From: Ceratotherium simum simum
Taxonomy: Eukaryota; Chordata; Mammalia; Perissodactyla; Rhinocerotidae
Assembly: GCF_000283155.1 (NCBI RefSeq)
Contig: NW_004454207.1
Coordinates: forward strand, 1,111,575 to 1,175,574
DNA length: 64,000 bases
Reading direction: 5' to 3'
Shown: positions 11,283-23,473 of the stretch, in pieces
Numbering within the stretch: position 1 is the stretch's first letter
Layout: every line of letters starts with the position of its first letter
The notes under the pieces: model-generated
Database searches by the model: none
What the model saw: only the letters and a program-made list of their open reading frames with translations
Told to the model about the DNA's origin: nothing
Position numbers and translations under genes: made by a program

Positions 11283-11338
11283 TTGTCTCACTCTCTTTTT
11301 TGAGCTTCCAACTCGGAATATCCCCACTGTCTGGAGGC
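11283..11338 (-). CDS. ARHGAP6: ARHGAP6 coding exon 6 (56-nt exon with the arginine finger)
   Basis: This very short exon of 56 nt lies between tttgcag and gtaagt on the minus strand. It encodes LQTVGIFRVGSSKKRVRQ after completing the split Gly codon. The GIFRVG motif carries the catalytic arginine finger of RhoGAP proteins, here the CGA codon at 11313-11315 (residue 237 of the 407 in the window). This Arg inserts into the RhoA active site to speed GTP hydrolysis. Its presence supports ARHGAP6 over the paralogue ARHGAP36, which is reported to lack it. I found the exon by looking for the missing link between exons 5 and 7; phase and sequence fit exactly. Skipping it would shift the frame. Confidence 0.95.
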
Positions 11339-12164
11339 CTGCAAATAAGTAAACAAAATCAACAGTCCTGTTTTATGGCTTGAAACTCTGGAGAAAATCA
11401 AAATAGAAATACAATAGAATGCCAGCACTGTGCTGCAACATGCAGAGCAATAGTAACTTGACAGCGTGCACTAATGCTTATTTAGCCCACACTATATTCT
11501 CCAGCTACCCAAAGGTCAGCCCTATAAGCACCAGGATCATTTTATGTTAAACATTTCTGATGAAAAATTTTTCATGTGGTATTATGTATTTCCACACCTT
11601 CTCCGTATGAAAAAGATAGTGTAACTTTTTCTTCATTATTCAGAATAATTACCTAAACATGAATTTTATATGAATTTTTAGCTCTTTATCGATTTTATTA
11701 TTAGGTAATATTGATAATAAATGAATGAATTATTTTATTGTTATAGTACATAACTGATTATCACTTTTATATGGGAAATAGATATCTTTTTGTATATTTA
11801 TTTTATGGCCTCACGACATTATGTATTAAGTATAAGACTTTTTTAGTTGATTTTCCAGGGTTTTATAGTTAGAAAAGATACCACCCATAAATAAACATCC
11901 AATTTATCAGCTCTGTATTTTACAAATGGTGTCCTGAATTTCCAGAATAATCTGAGAGATCCAAGCTGATTTGCATAAGCACATATTGGTGCTTTGCTCT
12001 TGGGTGGGATTTTGCTTTGCATCTATTTTCAAAAGACTTCTGTACTCTCCTTGTTGCTGCTATCAATTTGCCTCATAACTGAGTCCACCCCCAGCCTAAT
12101 TTATTGCTTCTTCCTCTCTGGGAACTTGAAAACAGGGTAACCAAACTATTTAGAATAAAATCCA

Positions 12165-12290
12165 GAACTATATTTCTTCATCTGCAAAATGAGCATAATA
12201 AGTATCCACCTCAATAGTTATGAATGATTCAATTTACTAATGCATATAAAATACTTAGAATCATATCTGGCATCTACTATTATGCAGAGA
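12165..12290 (+). mobile_element. MIR 3' fragment
   Basis: ttcatctgcaaaatgagcat and aaaatacttagaatcatatc match the MIR 3' end. Confidence 0.5.
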
Positions 12291-13849
12291 GAAACAGCCC
12301 TGACTGAACTGAATGGATCTTCTTTGCGCAAAATAGAAAAATTTAACATAATGGTAGGTCTTAGCAATTTTAATTTTGGCTGCATTTATTTTCTTATTTT
12401 CCGATGGTTTCCGAATAGTTGAAATTTCTACATAAGTGAGATATCACATAAGGGCATTTTCTACACTATTCATTTGGCTGAATTCCTCTAGACTGTTCAG
12501 AAATGCCCATTTCTATGACATTATTTCTTCAATTATAGTACTTTTCCACTCGGTAAAAATGACTATGATTTAAAAAATAACTAGTTAGTGACTGATTGCT
12601 GTAATTCTTATGTATCTCAATTGATTATAATCTCTTTTTTGTTTTTAAAATATTTATTTATTTATTTTTAGGTAGAGCAAATGACAGCCTTCAGACAGCC
12701 AATGCTGTTCTCTGACATAAGCCTTACAGTGATTTTCCTCAAAGAAAAGGTACAGTCCAGGCATTCGGTAACCTTGACTTAAGACAGTCACTGATAAAAA
12801 CAGATGTACACCAAAAAAGACATAGATCTGGCAAAGAAACGTGACTTTGCTGTGTCTTGCCCCAGAAATCGACATGATCACCTTTCTCTCCCTTTCATCA
12901 GAAACTGAGATGGCAACTAGATCTGGGGCGCCTGAATCTCAGGCTTAGGGAATTCGAGTAATGAGGGCAGGCATAATAAGCAGGAGGCCCCACTTTAACA
13001 TCAGCCTAAATCCCAGAAATATAATCGAGTCTGACTCTTTGTTATATTGTCTTTTTTTTTTTTTTTGAAATGTGTGCTTCTGGGAAATTAAGGATGCTTA
13101 AGGAATTTTGACCTAATAGTAAAGAAAGCATTTGGGTGAAATATAAGTAGGGAAATGTAGTGTACCAGATTGTAGACGGAGTCAAGATAATTGTCCAAGA
13201 CCAATTCTGGAGAGAATGAAAAGCTCTCTGACAGATGTTTATAAGGCTAAAGTGAATCACTCCCTGCTACCCATTTCAAAAACCGGCAGATAAAATCTTG
13301 TGCAAGATTCGTTTTTGAAGTTTGCTCTTTTTTCATTGGTTTAAAGTGACCAAGATTAATATCTGTCTGAATTTGAACATGTCTCTTATTTTTCAAGAGC
13401 CATTTGGTCTAAACACCATGGAAACCCAGAACAGAATCAGGGCCTTGAAAGATCACCTGGTCATCACCTTTCCTTTAGGCCCTAAACTGCATTTTAACTA
13501 TTCCGAAAAGAAAGTGAACTGCACTGTTTTTTAGTAAGCACAAAGGAAATGCTATTTTACACATTGTAATTCATGAAAATTTATTTTCAAAAAGAAAATA
13601 GAAAGAAAAACCAAGTTTTCTTTTTTGTTCACAAAAACAGTTACTCAACCTGGCACTGGAATTTTGCGTGATTGGAGTAGAATTTTATCATTTAGAATTC
13701 TTTAAAATGCTTACAGTTCACTTTCTACATTCTTTATAGGAAAAAATTATAATTATAAAAGTATGTGTCTTTTTTTCTACCTCATAGTGATATTTAGGCT
13801 GAATTTACATATTCACAGTACTGAACTCTAGTTACTAAGTTATTTTTAA

Positions 13850-14005
13850 AAATAATTCTGTTCAAGTAATACTTAGTGAACGTCTATGTTGTGTTGATCA
13901 TGGTACTAAGTGTTGGAAATTCAAAATGACTAACACACTTTCCTTGACCTCCAGTTTACTTTCCAAGGAGGAGAGGCAGATAAATAAACACACACACATA
14001 TTAAA
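13850..14005 (-). mobile_element. L2 3' end, antisense
   Basis: cttagtgaacgtctatgttg, tggtactaagtgttgg and a CA-rich end follow the reverse L2 pattern. Confidence 0.5.
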
Positions 14006-14646
14006 ATTTTGTATAAACAAACTTTCAATACATATTAATTTTATTAAGTCATCCAAATGCTGTCTAGTGACATCCATATATAATTAATTGATTAAGAGAT
14101 TTAGATATTTCCTTAATAATTTTTCTATGAAGTCTCACTTTTATTAGAAAGAAATAGATGAGAATTTTAACAGTAGTTATGTCTACACGATAGCCTCAGA
14201 ATTTTCTTTGCTTGTCTGTTTCTTTTTTGTCTTTATTACAACGAGCATATTATTTTTATAGTAAAGAAGCAATTAATAAACTTTTCTAATGCCCATCAAA
14301 TACATGCTAACATTACAGCAAACAAATTCAGATTATGGAAATGGCAGTTTGATGTGCCAAAAGTCTAAATTTCAGAAAAATTTTAAAAAACTGTACATCA
14401 TTTTTAAGTCAACATGTTAACTGGAACTGAGTCACCAAAAGAATCATCATGAAGAAATTTTAAGTGGATGTCTTTCCACAAAAATGCAGGTAGCAATATA
14501 GAAACCTGTTGTCAAAAACTACGTATTTTCGATTCACTTAAGGAATGGTTTTCAAATCTTTTTTTAAAAGAAGTTGGACTATTATTTTTTAAAGGAAGCC
14601 TTGTGAGTAACCTCAATGTATAAAAAAGATAAAAGTGGCCCTGCTC

Positions 14647-14911
14647 AAGGGGCCAGCCTGGTGGAATAGCGGTTAAGTTTGTGCGTTCTACTTCGGCAGC
14701 CCGGGGTTCCCTGGTTCTGATCCTGGGCGTGGACCTACTCACTGCTCATCAAGCCATGCTGAGGCAGTGTCCCACATAGAAGAACCAGAAGTACCTACAA
14801 CTAGGATGCACAACTATATACTAGAGCTTTGGGGGGGGGAAGAAAAAGAAAAAGACAAAGATTGGCCACAGATGTTAGCACAGGGCCCATCTTCTTCTTC
14901 TTCAAAAAAAA
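14647..14911 (+). mobile_element. ERE2-like SINE
   Basis: The head gggccagcctggtggaatag, then gcggttaagtttgtgcg, ggttctgatcctgggcgtgg and a tail ttggccacagatgttagc mark a diverged ERE subfamily. The 11-bp flanks tggccctgctc (14636-14646) and tggctctgctc (14912-14922) differ at one base. Confidence 0.88.
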
Positions 14912-15231
14912 TGGCTCTGCTCTGTTTGAAGGGGGTCCTGGGGACAGACCCAGCCTGACAGATCTTGCCTTCACCTAAATCATTTGGCCTCCAGGGTGCC
15001 TTCTGAGGACTCTCAGGTGCTGGGCAGTCTGAATACCATCAAGTTGATTACCCCCCACCCCCCCAGGAATCTGTTAAGCAAACACCCATACCTGTAAACT
15101 TTCTTCACAAAGGAAATTTTGGCCCAGACCCTGATCAATGAACACAGAATTGAAATTGGGTGCTTAAATGAATGAGGATTGAATAAATAAAAGTCTTTAG
15201 TACTTGCTCACTGTCAGTCAAGTCTGCTTAC

Positions 15232-15427
15232 CATGTTTTTCTAGATGTTGACAGCAGCTGTCCACCAGTCTGGGGACTTGTCTGTAAATAGGATTCAGAC
15301 TGAGTTTCTTATCTCTGGCTTTTTCTTTTTTATTTTGAGCCTCAGCAGGCAAGGAGAGTTGTAAAGCTTCCAGCAGTCGAGACTGATTGTCATCAAGATC
15401 TGTGATAGAATCCACTGACATTGCACC
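15232..15427 (-). CDS. ARHGAP6: ARHGAP6 coding exon 5 (start of RhoGAP domain)
   Basis: This 196-nt exon encodes 65 codons plus one base, from [15 protein letters not shown] to CCQHLEKH. It starts after aatttgcag and ends CATG at donor gtaagc. The first 40 residues form a linker with an acidic patch then a Lys-rich patch. The RhoGAP fold begins near [22 protein letters not shown], the usual helix leading to the arginine finger. Numbering from the first codon in the window, the domain starts at about residue 205. The leftover G joins the next exon to give Gly, so HLEKHG is followed directly by LQTVGIFRVG. Confidence 0.95.
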
Positions 15428-17409
15428 CTGCAAATTACACACAGCCATCAGCCAAGTGTGCAAGGGAGAAAATAAAAACAGCTTCCCCCACATGCTAGCC
15501 AATAAATACTTTTGCCCATGAATATTTATGACACTTGAAATAATACTGCTTGATTTAATTGTGCTGTTTATATATTAAAAGAAAAAAAACCACTTTTTGT
15601 AAAAGTAAGGAAACCTCCACAACATAGGGTAAGGTAATGGCAATTACAATTTCAACAAGAGACAACATTTTCCAAATGGAAGACAAGAGATGGCAAATGT
15701 ATCATTAAAATATTTTGACCCAACCACTTCATTTCTTGAAACAAGAAAAAATCACATACTCAATGAATGAGGTAAAGTCAGAGAAGTCTTGTGAATAAAA
15801 AAAACCTCAACTATGACTCTAAGAAGTAGATGTTTAAAGTAGGAGGATTCCATAAAACAGTCTTAATTTGCTTTCCTCCAGAAGTGGCACAAAGCACTTT
15901 ACTAGGGAAGTGGTCCCAGGAGACACTTGTAGAGTGGGGAAATGAGAAAGGGAAGTGAAGGCAGCCAATTAAGGGAGCATCACCAACCCCATGAGCACCA
16001 GGCACAGCTGGAGCCCAATTGCCCTGGGACCTCTGGGAGCCAATGTAGATCATGCACCCCAGAGGTATCGCTGCTAAGGAGCGAGGCAGCTGGGGTATTT
16101 ATACCACAAGTCTCAAGAGTCATTGATTAAGGGCAGCTTCTGGTAGGGGCAGGGAGGTGACATTAATGTCTTGGTACTTGCAGCCTGTCATCTGCATGGG
16201 TGGGTGCCTCTGGCCATTAGAGAAAACAAAGAGACGAAGTGCTGGCAGGTGGAAGGAGGGCTGGCATGCTAGGAATGGTAAAGGCTGAGGGGAAGGGAGC
16301 AGGGCATCAACCACGTCTGTATAGCTACCTATCCTTTGATGAAGCGTAGAGGAAGAAGTTGGCTGCTGGTGTGCTAGCAAGGCCTGGACAGAGGAGAGGG
16401 CATTTGGGAGGCCCATTGCCAGGGCTCTAGACTTCCAGAAAGCTCAAATGTGGAGTTTTGGTTTTATTGCCATATAGGTTTATACACACAGTCTGAGAGA
16501 CAATGACGGGATTGGAAGAACAATTCCATCACGCAAATTCAAATATTCCATAATGTTGTCACTTCTTCATTTTTAAACATAGCTGAAGCCTTGAAAAACA
16601 GCAGTGGCTCAGGTACCCTTCTATCTTGGAGAGGTCCTGAATGCTGGAGGCTGATTGAGAAATGTGGATTTTAAGTGGGAAGTATCTGCGGTTTTAACTA
16701 GGGCAGTAGTCAACGGCTGGAGGTGGCAAAGATTTAGGGCCTCCAGGTGAGAGGAAAAGGAGAGAAGATTTCCCAGTGACCTAGGAAATTTTAGACATGC
16801 TTACCAACTGACTCAGCCAATTGCCAATCTATTTCCGTGAAAACTCAGCTTTCCTGGATTGAAATGTGAAATTTGAAACATCAAATAATAGGTAGCATAT
16901 TGTTACAGTATTGATTTGAAAGGGGTTATATACAGGTTTCTATGGTTATGTTTGAGAAAAAAATTCTATTGATAAGAAAAAATCTCATTGTTTATAAGAT
17001 TGGCAGCAAATTCACTAGGCCAGGCATGGTTTTCAGACTGAAGACGAGAGATGAACAAGAGTACCTGGCCTTGCCTCAAGCCTCACAGTCTCATGGGAAA
17101 GTCTAGTAATATAACAGAAGATTACACTAGAGCAGGATCAATGGTGATGTTGTAGAATGTTCAAGATATCACGGGGCACATGGGTATCCAAGGAGGGGCA
17201 TGCAACAGCTTTGAGAGAAGTCAGGGGAAGGCTTCCAGGGTGTGCCAGGTGCCACATGGCCAGTGCAAATTCCCCGTGAATGAAGCTGTTGACAGATACC
17301 TGGACACAAAATACATTTCCAGTTTTCACAGAGCAAAGACTCACAGAATAACCTTATAACTCTTCAGTTGCCCTAGCATTGGTTTCAGAGAAAATACTGG
17401 CCAACTCAC
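15428..17409 (-). other. ARHGAP6: ARHGAP6 intron between exons 4 and 5
   Basis: This 2-kb intron is without a clear young repeat. Positions 17010-17250 faintly resemble an antisense L2-class fossil, but too weakly to list. The rest is unassigned. Confidence 0.8.
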
Positions 17410-17666
17410 CCTCCTCCTGGCCCGAGGAGCTGGTTCCGGGGTATTTGGCGATGTTGACTCATTTGGTGTTTCCGAGGTGGAGCTGAGAGATGAGTTACTG
17501 CTTGAGAGTTCTTTATTTTGTCTTTTATTTCCAAATGGGAGGAGGGAAGCCACAAAATCGGATGCGTCCTTCTGCTCATCCCTCTGTGAGTCTTGCTTGA
17601 GTTTATAGGCCCGGTCATTTGCAATGACTTGGGATAAGGGCATTCCAAATGCCTGCGGGATGAATT
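17410..17666 (-). CDS. ARHGAP6: ARHGAP6 coding exon 4 (linker before the RhoGAP domain)
   Basis: This 257-nt exon starts after gattccag and ends at donor gtgagt. It encodes 85 full codons from [18 protein letters not shown] to EPAPRARRR. The [15 protein letters not shown] block is shared by ARHGAP6 and its relative ARHGAP36. The second half is a low-complexity Ser/Thr/Asn/Pro stretch ([17 protein letters not shown]), likely disordered and a plausible phosphorylation region. It closes with a basic cluster (RARRR). Two bases complete the Glu codon from exon 3, and the exon ends on a whole codon, so the next exon starts in phase 0. The frame is open well into both flanking introns, but the splice sites and the clean join to GAMSVDS decide the boundaries. 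Confidence 0.95.
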
Positions 17667-18074
17667 CTGGAATCGAAAAACAAACATTCACTGAAGAACT
17701 GGACCAGTGAAGACTCTCACTCATGTTTCAGATCTAAGGGCAGACATATTCAAATGACTGTCTGCTGAAGAATTGATTGATCAATCAAAATACAGAGATG
17801 AATTTGTGTGTTTATCAGAGTGGTCCAAGTTTCTATTTCAATAAAGAAAGCTAATATGTATAAAGAACACAGGTTTTAGAAACCTAGGCCTTTAGTTTTT
17901 CTCCATATATCTCAAGTATGTTTTAAAGGAAATAACTTTATAGAGAAATAGGACATTTTTGATAAAACATAGGTAATACTTTATCCTCATGGGTACACAG
18001 TTTTACAAACTGTTAGTTTTTGATTATATGTCTCAAGAGCCCCTGAAGCTTACAAGGTATGAGAAGACTCTGAA

Positions 18075-18300
18075 TTATCCATTCATTTGACACGCACTTA
18101 TTGAACACTAACTACCTGCCGTGTCAAGCTACGCAATTGGAAGTACAAAGCTTAAAAAAGGCCTAGTCCTTGCTCTTGAAGGGTTCAGAGTGTTGGGTGG
18201 GGTGGGGGAGTGGAGAGTCAGATATGTAAATAATTATAATAATGTCTATCACGTACTATAATAGAGAGATGCATGAAGTGAAGATTGAAACTTAGGTGAG
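18075..18300 (-). mobile_element. L2 3' end, antisense
   Basis: catttgacacgcacttattg, aacactaactacctgccgtg and ccttgctcttgaagggttca are a decayed reverse L2 end. Confidence 0.5.
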
Positions 18301-18599
18301 TGGATATACTTTGAGGTTCGCAGTAAAAGAGCCAGCATATGAAATGATAACCTGAGAGGCAGAGGACAGCTTGGGAAGAAGTTTGCTCTTTTTCCTTTGT
18401 GTTTCTTGTCCTCACATGCTGCCTCCAGTTGCTAGGTTGGGGCTGTCACTCTCATGTTCTATACTCAAGCCATTCTGCTGGCCACGTGCGGAAGTGGAGT
18501 CTCACCAGTAAATATCCAGTGAAGGGCCCAGGATACAATTTGTTAAATCCTCTAGTAAGGACAAGTTTGGGGAAGGAGCATAATGCAGAAATATACGGC

Positions 18600-18897
18600 A
18601 TTTTTTTTTTTTTGTGAGGAAGATCAGCCCTGAGCTAACATCCATGCTAAGACTCCTCTTTTTTGCTGAGGAAGACCAGCTCTGAGTTAACATCTATTGC
18701 CAATCCTCCTCCTTTTTTTCCCCCAAAGCCCCAGTAGATAGTTGCATGTCGTAGTTGCACATCCTTCTAGTTGCTGTATGTGGGACACGGCCTCAGCATG
18801 GCCGGAGAAGCGGTGCGTCGGTGCGCGCCCGGGATCCGAACTCAGGCCGCCAGTAGTGGAGTGTGCGCACTTAGCTGCTAAGCCACGGGGCCGGCCC
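18600..18897 (-). mobile_element. ERE SINE (longer subfamily), antisense
   Basis: It starts with a T-run, then gaggaagatcagccctgagc, a second similar block gaggaagaccagctctgag, and a head ending cacggggccggccc. The 11-bp flanks aaatatacggc (18589-18599) and aaatttacggc (18898-18908) differ at one base. Confidence 0.9.
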
Positions 18898-20799
18898 AAA
18901 TTTACGGCTTTATTTGGAGATGTACATACAGTTGCTTTCTGAATCTCTGTAGTAAATCTATTTGTATACACATACAATGTAAGCATGCTGATCTTTAGGG
19001 CCAGGAATTTTATTGGCAAATATTTTAGATTCATGTTGAAAAGCATTAATAATTAAATTAAATGCATTATTTCTTTTAGACTCAAAATTAGGTCTCCTAG
19101 AAGCAGAAAACTGGAGTCCAGCCTCTTACTTGTTTTTATAACCCCTGTCAATAAAATCAGAATTATCAAAGGAAAAAAATTCTAAGGTTGTTTGTTCTTT
19201 GAAAGAAAAAGCTAACATTAAATCAGGTGGAAAGAGGCTTTAAAAGGTTTTCCTACCTGATCCATGGCAACATTTTTAACATCACTAGGCTAATGGCCAA
19301 GTCTACATTAAAAGCGGAAATGGCGGTTGAAAAGTCTGCACCTCTGGTTCTACCAAAACACGCAATTCGTTTTGAAGTGAAAAATAAAATCTTCAGAATT
19401 TTGGGATTTTCAGAGGATGCTTATCATTCTCTATCAACAAACTAGGTGGCATAGGATATTGCAAAAACATAATTTAGGCATTTGTTTTGAGTGATCAATG
19501 TGGACAGTGTAGAAAGGTCCAGTACTCACTACTGACAAAAGGCCATTTCCACTACTAGCAGAATTAGAAACCAAAGGGGACACCACAAGACCATCTGCCG
19601 TGTACCTCAGGATTTCTTGTGTGAATAAGCTCTGTCTTGCCTACAGGAAAAATCAAATAGTCTTGCTTCAAAAATGTTGAGGAAAGTCTAGAAACATGTG
19701 GATGGCAAGGCTGAGAGCTACACAGAATATACCAAAACTCGGGGTATAATAGCAAAAAAGACATTGATAAATGTATCAAGGGACACGTGTCTGCTCATGT
19801 AGGCATACGCATAGCAGGGATTTAATATGAGATGGGGACTACAGATTCCTCTCCTTGCTGGCTTTCCATATAAGGAAAACCAACCAGACTCATTTAGATT
19901 TCTAACATCCTGGAAAAAAAGGAAGAAAAATGGCGTCCTTTGGAATCTATCATTTTTAATATCTAGAAGTCTATCACTCTACTTGTAAATTGGAATAATT
20001 GACTACAAATTAAACAGGTGGAATACATAAAATCATTCTCCTGAAATTTTTATTTCTCTTTTATTCCCATTCAATAGATGTAGCCCCCTATAATAGATTT
20101 TTATTTCTCTCTAATAGGCTTTCTTTCCTGGCTGAGTTTATTTATTCTTTCAGTAGTAGAGTTTTGATGTAGTCTCTTTAGTTTCTTGTTGCTTTCTCTT
20201 GAGGACTCTCACAAGCTTCAGAAAGGAGACCCCTCTATGCTCTAAACTTTTATTGCAGTGTCTAGTCTCTGTAAAATTCTAGGCAGGATTCCTCGAATAT
20301 TATTCCTTCCCAACATATGGTTATTGTGAAATTGAGGACTCATCACAAGTCTATTGAGCAAAACACTCTTTTATGTGTAAATAAAGTGTCGGGCTCATAT
20401 GCTTATCTGTGGGTTCAAAGCTCTTTTTCTAGGGAAAAAGGAACCTAGAGACTCTTTGTGTTGATAGTGGCTAATAAAGTTGATAATAGGCTTTTAAAAC
20501 CATAAGGACATTACCCAACACTCACTTGTTCTGGGGCCAGGAACAGTGTGTATCTATCACATTTTAATCTAGAGTATGTGCTCACTAGGAAGATTAGTTT
20601 CCCTGCTGTCCTCATTTGTAACGACTGCCTACTCTCCCCACCTATGAACTGTGGGGTCGGGAGGTGGGACGCCATCCTCTTTGCCCCCTACTGCAACTTC
20701 CAGGTCTTCACCCTCACATAGTGTGGCAGAAACCTGCTACAACAAGGTGCCCATTGTCTCCTGCTCATTGTTGTCTTCTATTGTTGTTGACTTTGACTC

Positions 20800-21240
20800 A
20801 TAGTCAGACGCCCAGTCTACCACCATCCTGGGTGACTTGGATATCTACCTAAATGACCCATCCGATTCTCTGTCCTCACATCTTCTCCTCTCCTCTTCTC
20901 TTACTTTTTCCTGCATGCCACCTTTCTCACCCACTCCCTCGGTCCCATTTTGGACTTTGTCCTCACCAGAAGTGATTCCACCTCTGGAATCAGGCTTCCT
21001 CCCTCCACTCTCATCTTACCCCTACCCCAAGTTCATGTTTTACACTGTAGTGTGGCAATCTGTTTAAAGACACCATTAAGTTTCCCCCTCCTTAATACAC
21101 CTTGATGGTGTCTCAATGCTCTTAGCATGAGAACCAAAAGTTGTGCTGTGGCCCACACAGTCCTGTGTGAGCTAGCTCCTCTCTACTCTTCCCTGGAATC
21201 ACACTCCCCCTGCTTCTCTCTTCTCCAGTAATAGCACTCA
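20800..21240 (+). pseudogene. L2 ORF2 endonuclease fossil plus 3' remnant
   Basis: Read in frame, 20820-20870 gives TILGDLDIYLNDPSDS. This matches the GDFN..DDPS motif of the APE-type endonuclease of L2/CR1-class LINEs. Downstream, a decayed TLSFVLTRSD-like block follows in another frame, and then an L2-like 3' stretch. It is broken by frameshifts and non-functional. Confidence 0.6.
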
Positions 21241-23154
21241 ATGACAGCATCCAATATATTTTCTTTGAAAATTTCTATGCAGTGATAACAGATACTTGAT
21301 TTTTCTACTGCTATTTAATAAAAAGATCCAAAAATAAAGTTGTATCAACTATTCCTATATAGTGCTACTTCACAACTCACATACAGTAGCACACTTAGAA
21401 AGTGAGGAACAATAAAACATGGCATAATATGATTTCAGTATAAAGAAAGGTGCCAGACCTGAACTATCTCCAGATTTTCTGTCGATAAATACATGGTATA
21501 GTCTGAAAATATCCTGGGGGGAAAGGACCTATCTCTCAGAGTTATGCCACAGTAAAAGCTATTCCCCTTGTACTCTGATTAAGAACCACATTAACTGGAA
21601 CAAAGTAGTTATTTTTAAACCTTTTCTCTCAAAAGAGACTTCTTTTTGACACAAGAAAGAAATTTTCTGAAGTTCTGAAAGTTTAAAAAATACTATTTGG
21701 TTGCCAAGTAATTTAACTAAGAGAAATTAAGGACTTGGAACTATTCTGTATGAAGATATGTTTTCTGAACTAGCATCAATCTTGAATTAGTTTCCATATG
21801 GAAATCAAAAGTCATATGGGCACTGCTTAAGTGTCAGGAGGGACACAGGAGTGTCACATAATCTGCTGTATATTATGTCAAGGCAATTAAATACAATACA
21901 GGACATGATTCATTCTGATTGAATCAATTAATATAGTGGCATATCAAACATTTAATGAATCATTCTTTATTGGGAGAGCAATATGATTCTAAAAAGCTGC
22001 TTCTGTTTATTTTTAGATGACCTAACCCAAGAGGTCATTTAGAGTTTCCTGTTTTCTTTCTTTTACTCTTGGATTCAAATGATTATCATTTTTCACATGT
22101 GCAGCTATTATGAGCCCAAATGCTAATATTCCACTGGAAGGAAATAATGTGAACTAGTTACAACTGTGTGAGACCTGCACGCTTCCCCTCACACCCTGGT
22201 TCCCAGAACATCCATGCAATGGATGTGCTGCCATGGACAGGACTTTATGTTCAGAAAAGATGCCATATAATTAAGCTTCACTTAAGCCTAGGACATCTTC
22301 TTTTTAAACATCAAAGCTACTTTAAAAAAAAAAACAAACTTTTTGTCGTGAAGCCTGATATTTCTGTCCTTAGTTGGATGGGCAATGTGAATTTTCTTTG
22401 GAACCACCAGGACCTGCCTTCCTTTCCCAGCCAGATGCCCGTGCAGCCTTATAGAACACCGTCAAGTTTTCACTGAGCCTATGTAATATAGAAATATGAT
22501 TTGGTCTGAAAAATGTATAATGGCCCAGTGCATATTGGTCGATTCCTTCCTCTGGCCCTTCCTTCCCTGCTCATTCACATTCTTGCTTTCTGCTGTTTTG
22601 TAATATAAACAAGCACACATACATCTCCTTCCATTGAGGGAACTCAAATATCTCCTGTAAAAGTGCTCTTTCTTCTTATTCTAGGCCGAATGGACACTTC
22701 TGAAGAATCATCTAAAGTCTATATGATGAGTATTCAAATCCCAGTATCAATATAATCATCCTAGAATAAACCAACTTTAAAAGATAACTTATTACTAATA
22801 CCAGTCTGAGTGATCCCTTTAATGCGCTCTATAAACACCGAGAATTACTTTAATCTAGTGAGGTAAAGGTGCTCTATGGCAGGAATAGAATGAGCAAAAA
22901 TTCTAGTTTAAAAGAGCTACCCCGGCTAATAATACTCATTAAAAAAAAGGGCAAGATCATATGAACCATTTAAATAAAATACAATTTATCAGACAAGGAA
23001 TAGGTTGCTGGAGAAGAGTTAACACCCTTTGTTTGCCTTCACTATTCCAGCAGCAGATTCTGCTGTGATAGGACATGACCTGGTGAATATACTGGTTAAT
23101 ACAGACTGGAGCTCTCATCTTCAAGGTTGTACAATAGTAGCTTATAAAATTTAC

Positions 23155-23235
23155 TCATGCCCAGCACTGCTGCAGAGCAATGGAATCAGATTTCTGGGGT
23201 GGGGGCCTGGGCATTGGTTTTTAAAGGTTCCACAA
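23155..23235 (-). mobile_element. MER5 fragment
   Basis: The text gaatcagatttctgg then ggcctgggcattggttttta is the core of MER5-type hAT elements. Confidence 0.5.
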
Positions 23236-23309
23236 ACGATTTTACTGTACAGTTAGGAGTAGGGATCATTGACATTTTCACCTCCTTTTCTCCAGTTTGA
23301 GGTAAACAT

Positions 23310-23473
23310 TTGAAATGTTTGGAGATATTTTGGTTGGGGGCGGTGCTATTGGCATCTAGTGGTAGAGGCCAGGGATGTTGTTAAACATTTCACACAATGT
23401 ACAGGACAGCCTCCACAACAGAGAATAATCCAGGCTAAAATGCCATAGTTCCAAGGTTGAGAAATCATGCTCT
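23310..23473 (+). mobile_element. MER20 fragment
   Basis: attggcatctagtggtagag, gccagggatgttgttaaaca and caaggttgagaaatcatgc follow the MER20 3' half. Confidence 0.7.

Larger units (their letters stand above)
11339..15231 (-). other. ARHGAP6: ARHGAP6 intron between exons 5 and 6
   Basis: This 3.9-kb AT-rich intron contains a MIR end, an antisense L2 end, a poly-T run near 13051 and an ERE SINE at 14647. Positions 11340-12160, 12300-13850 and 14010-14640 show no supportable feature. Confidence 0.85.
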
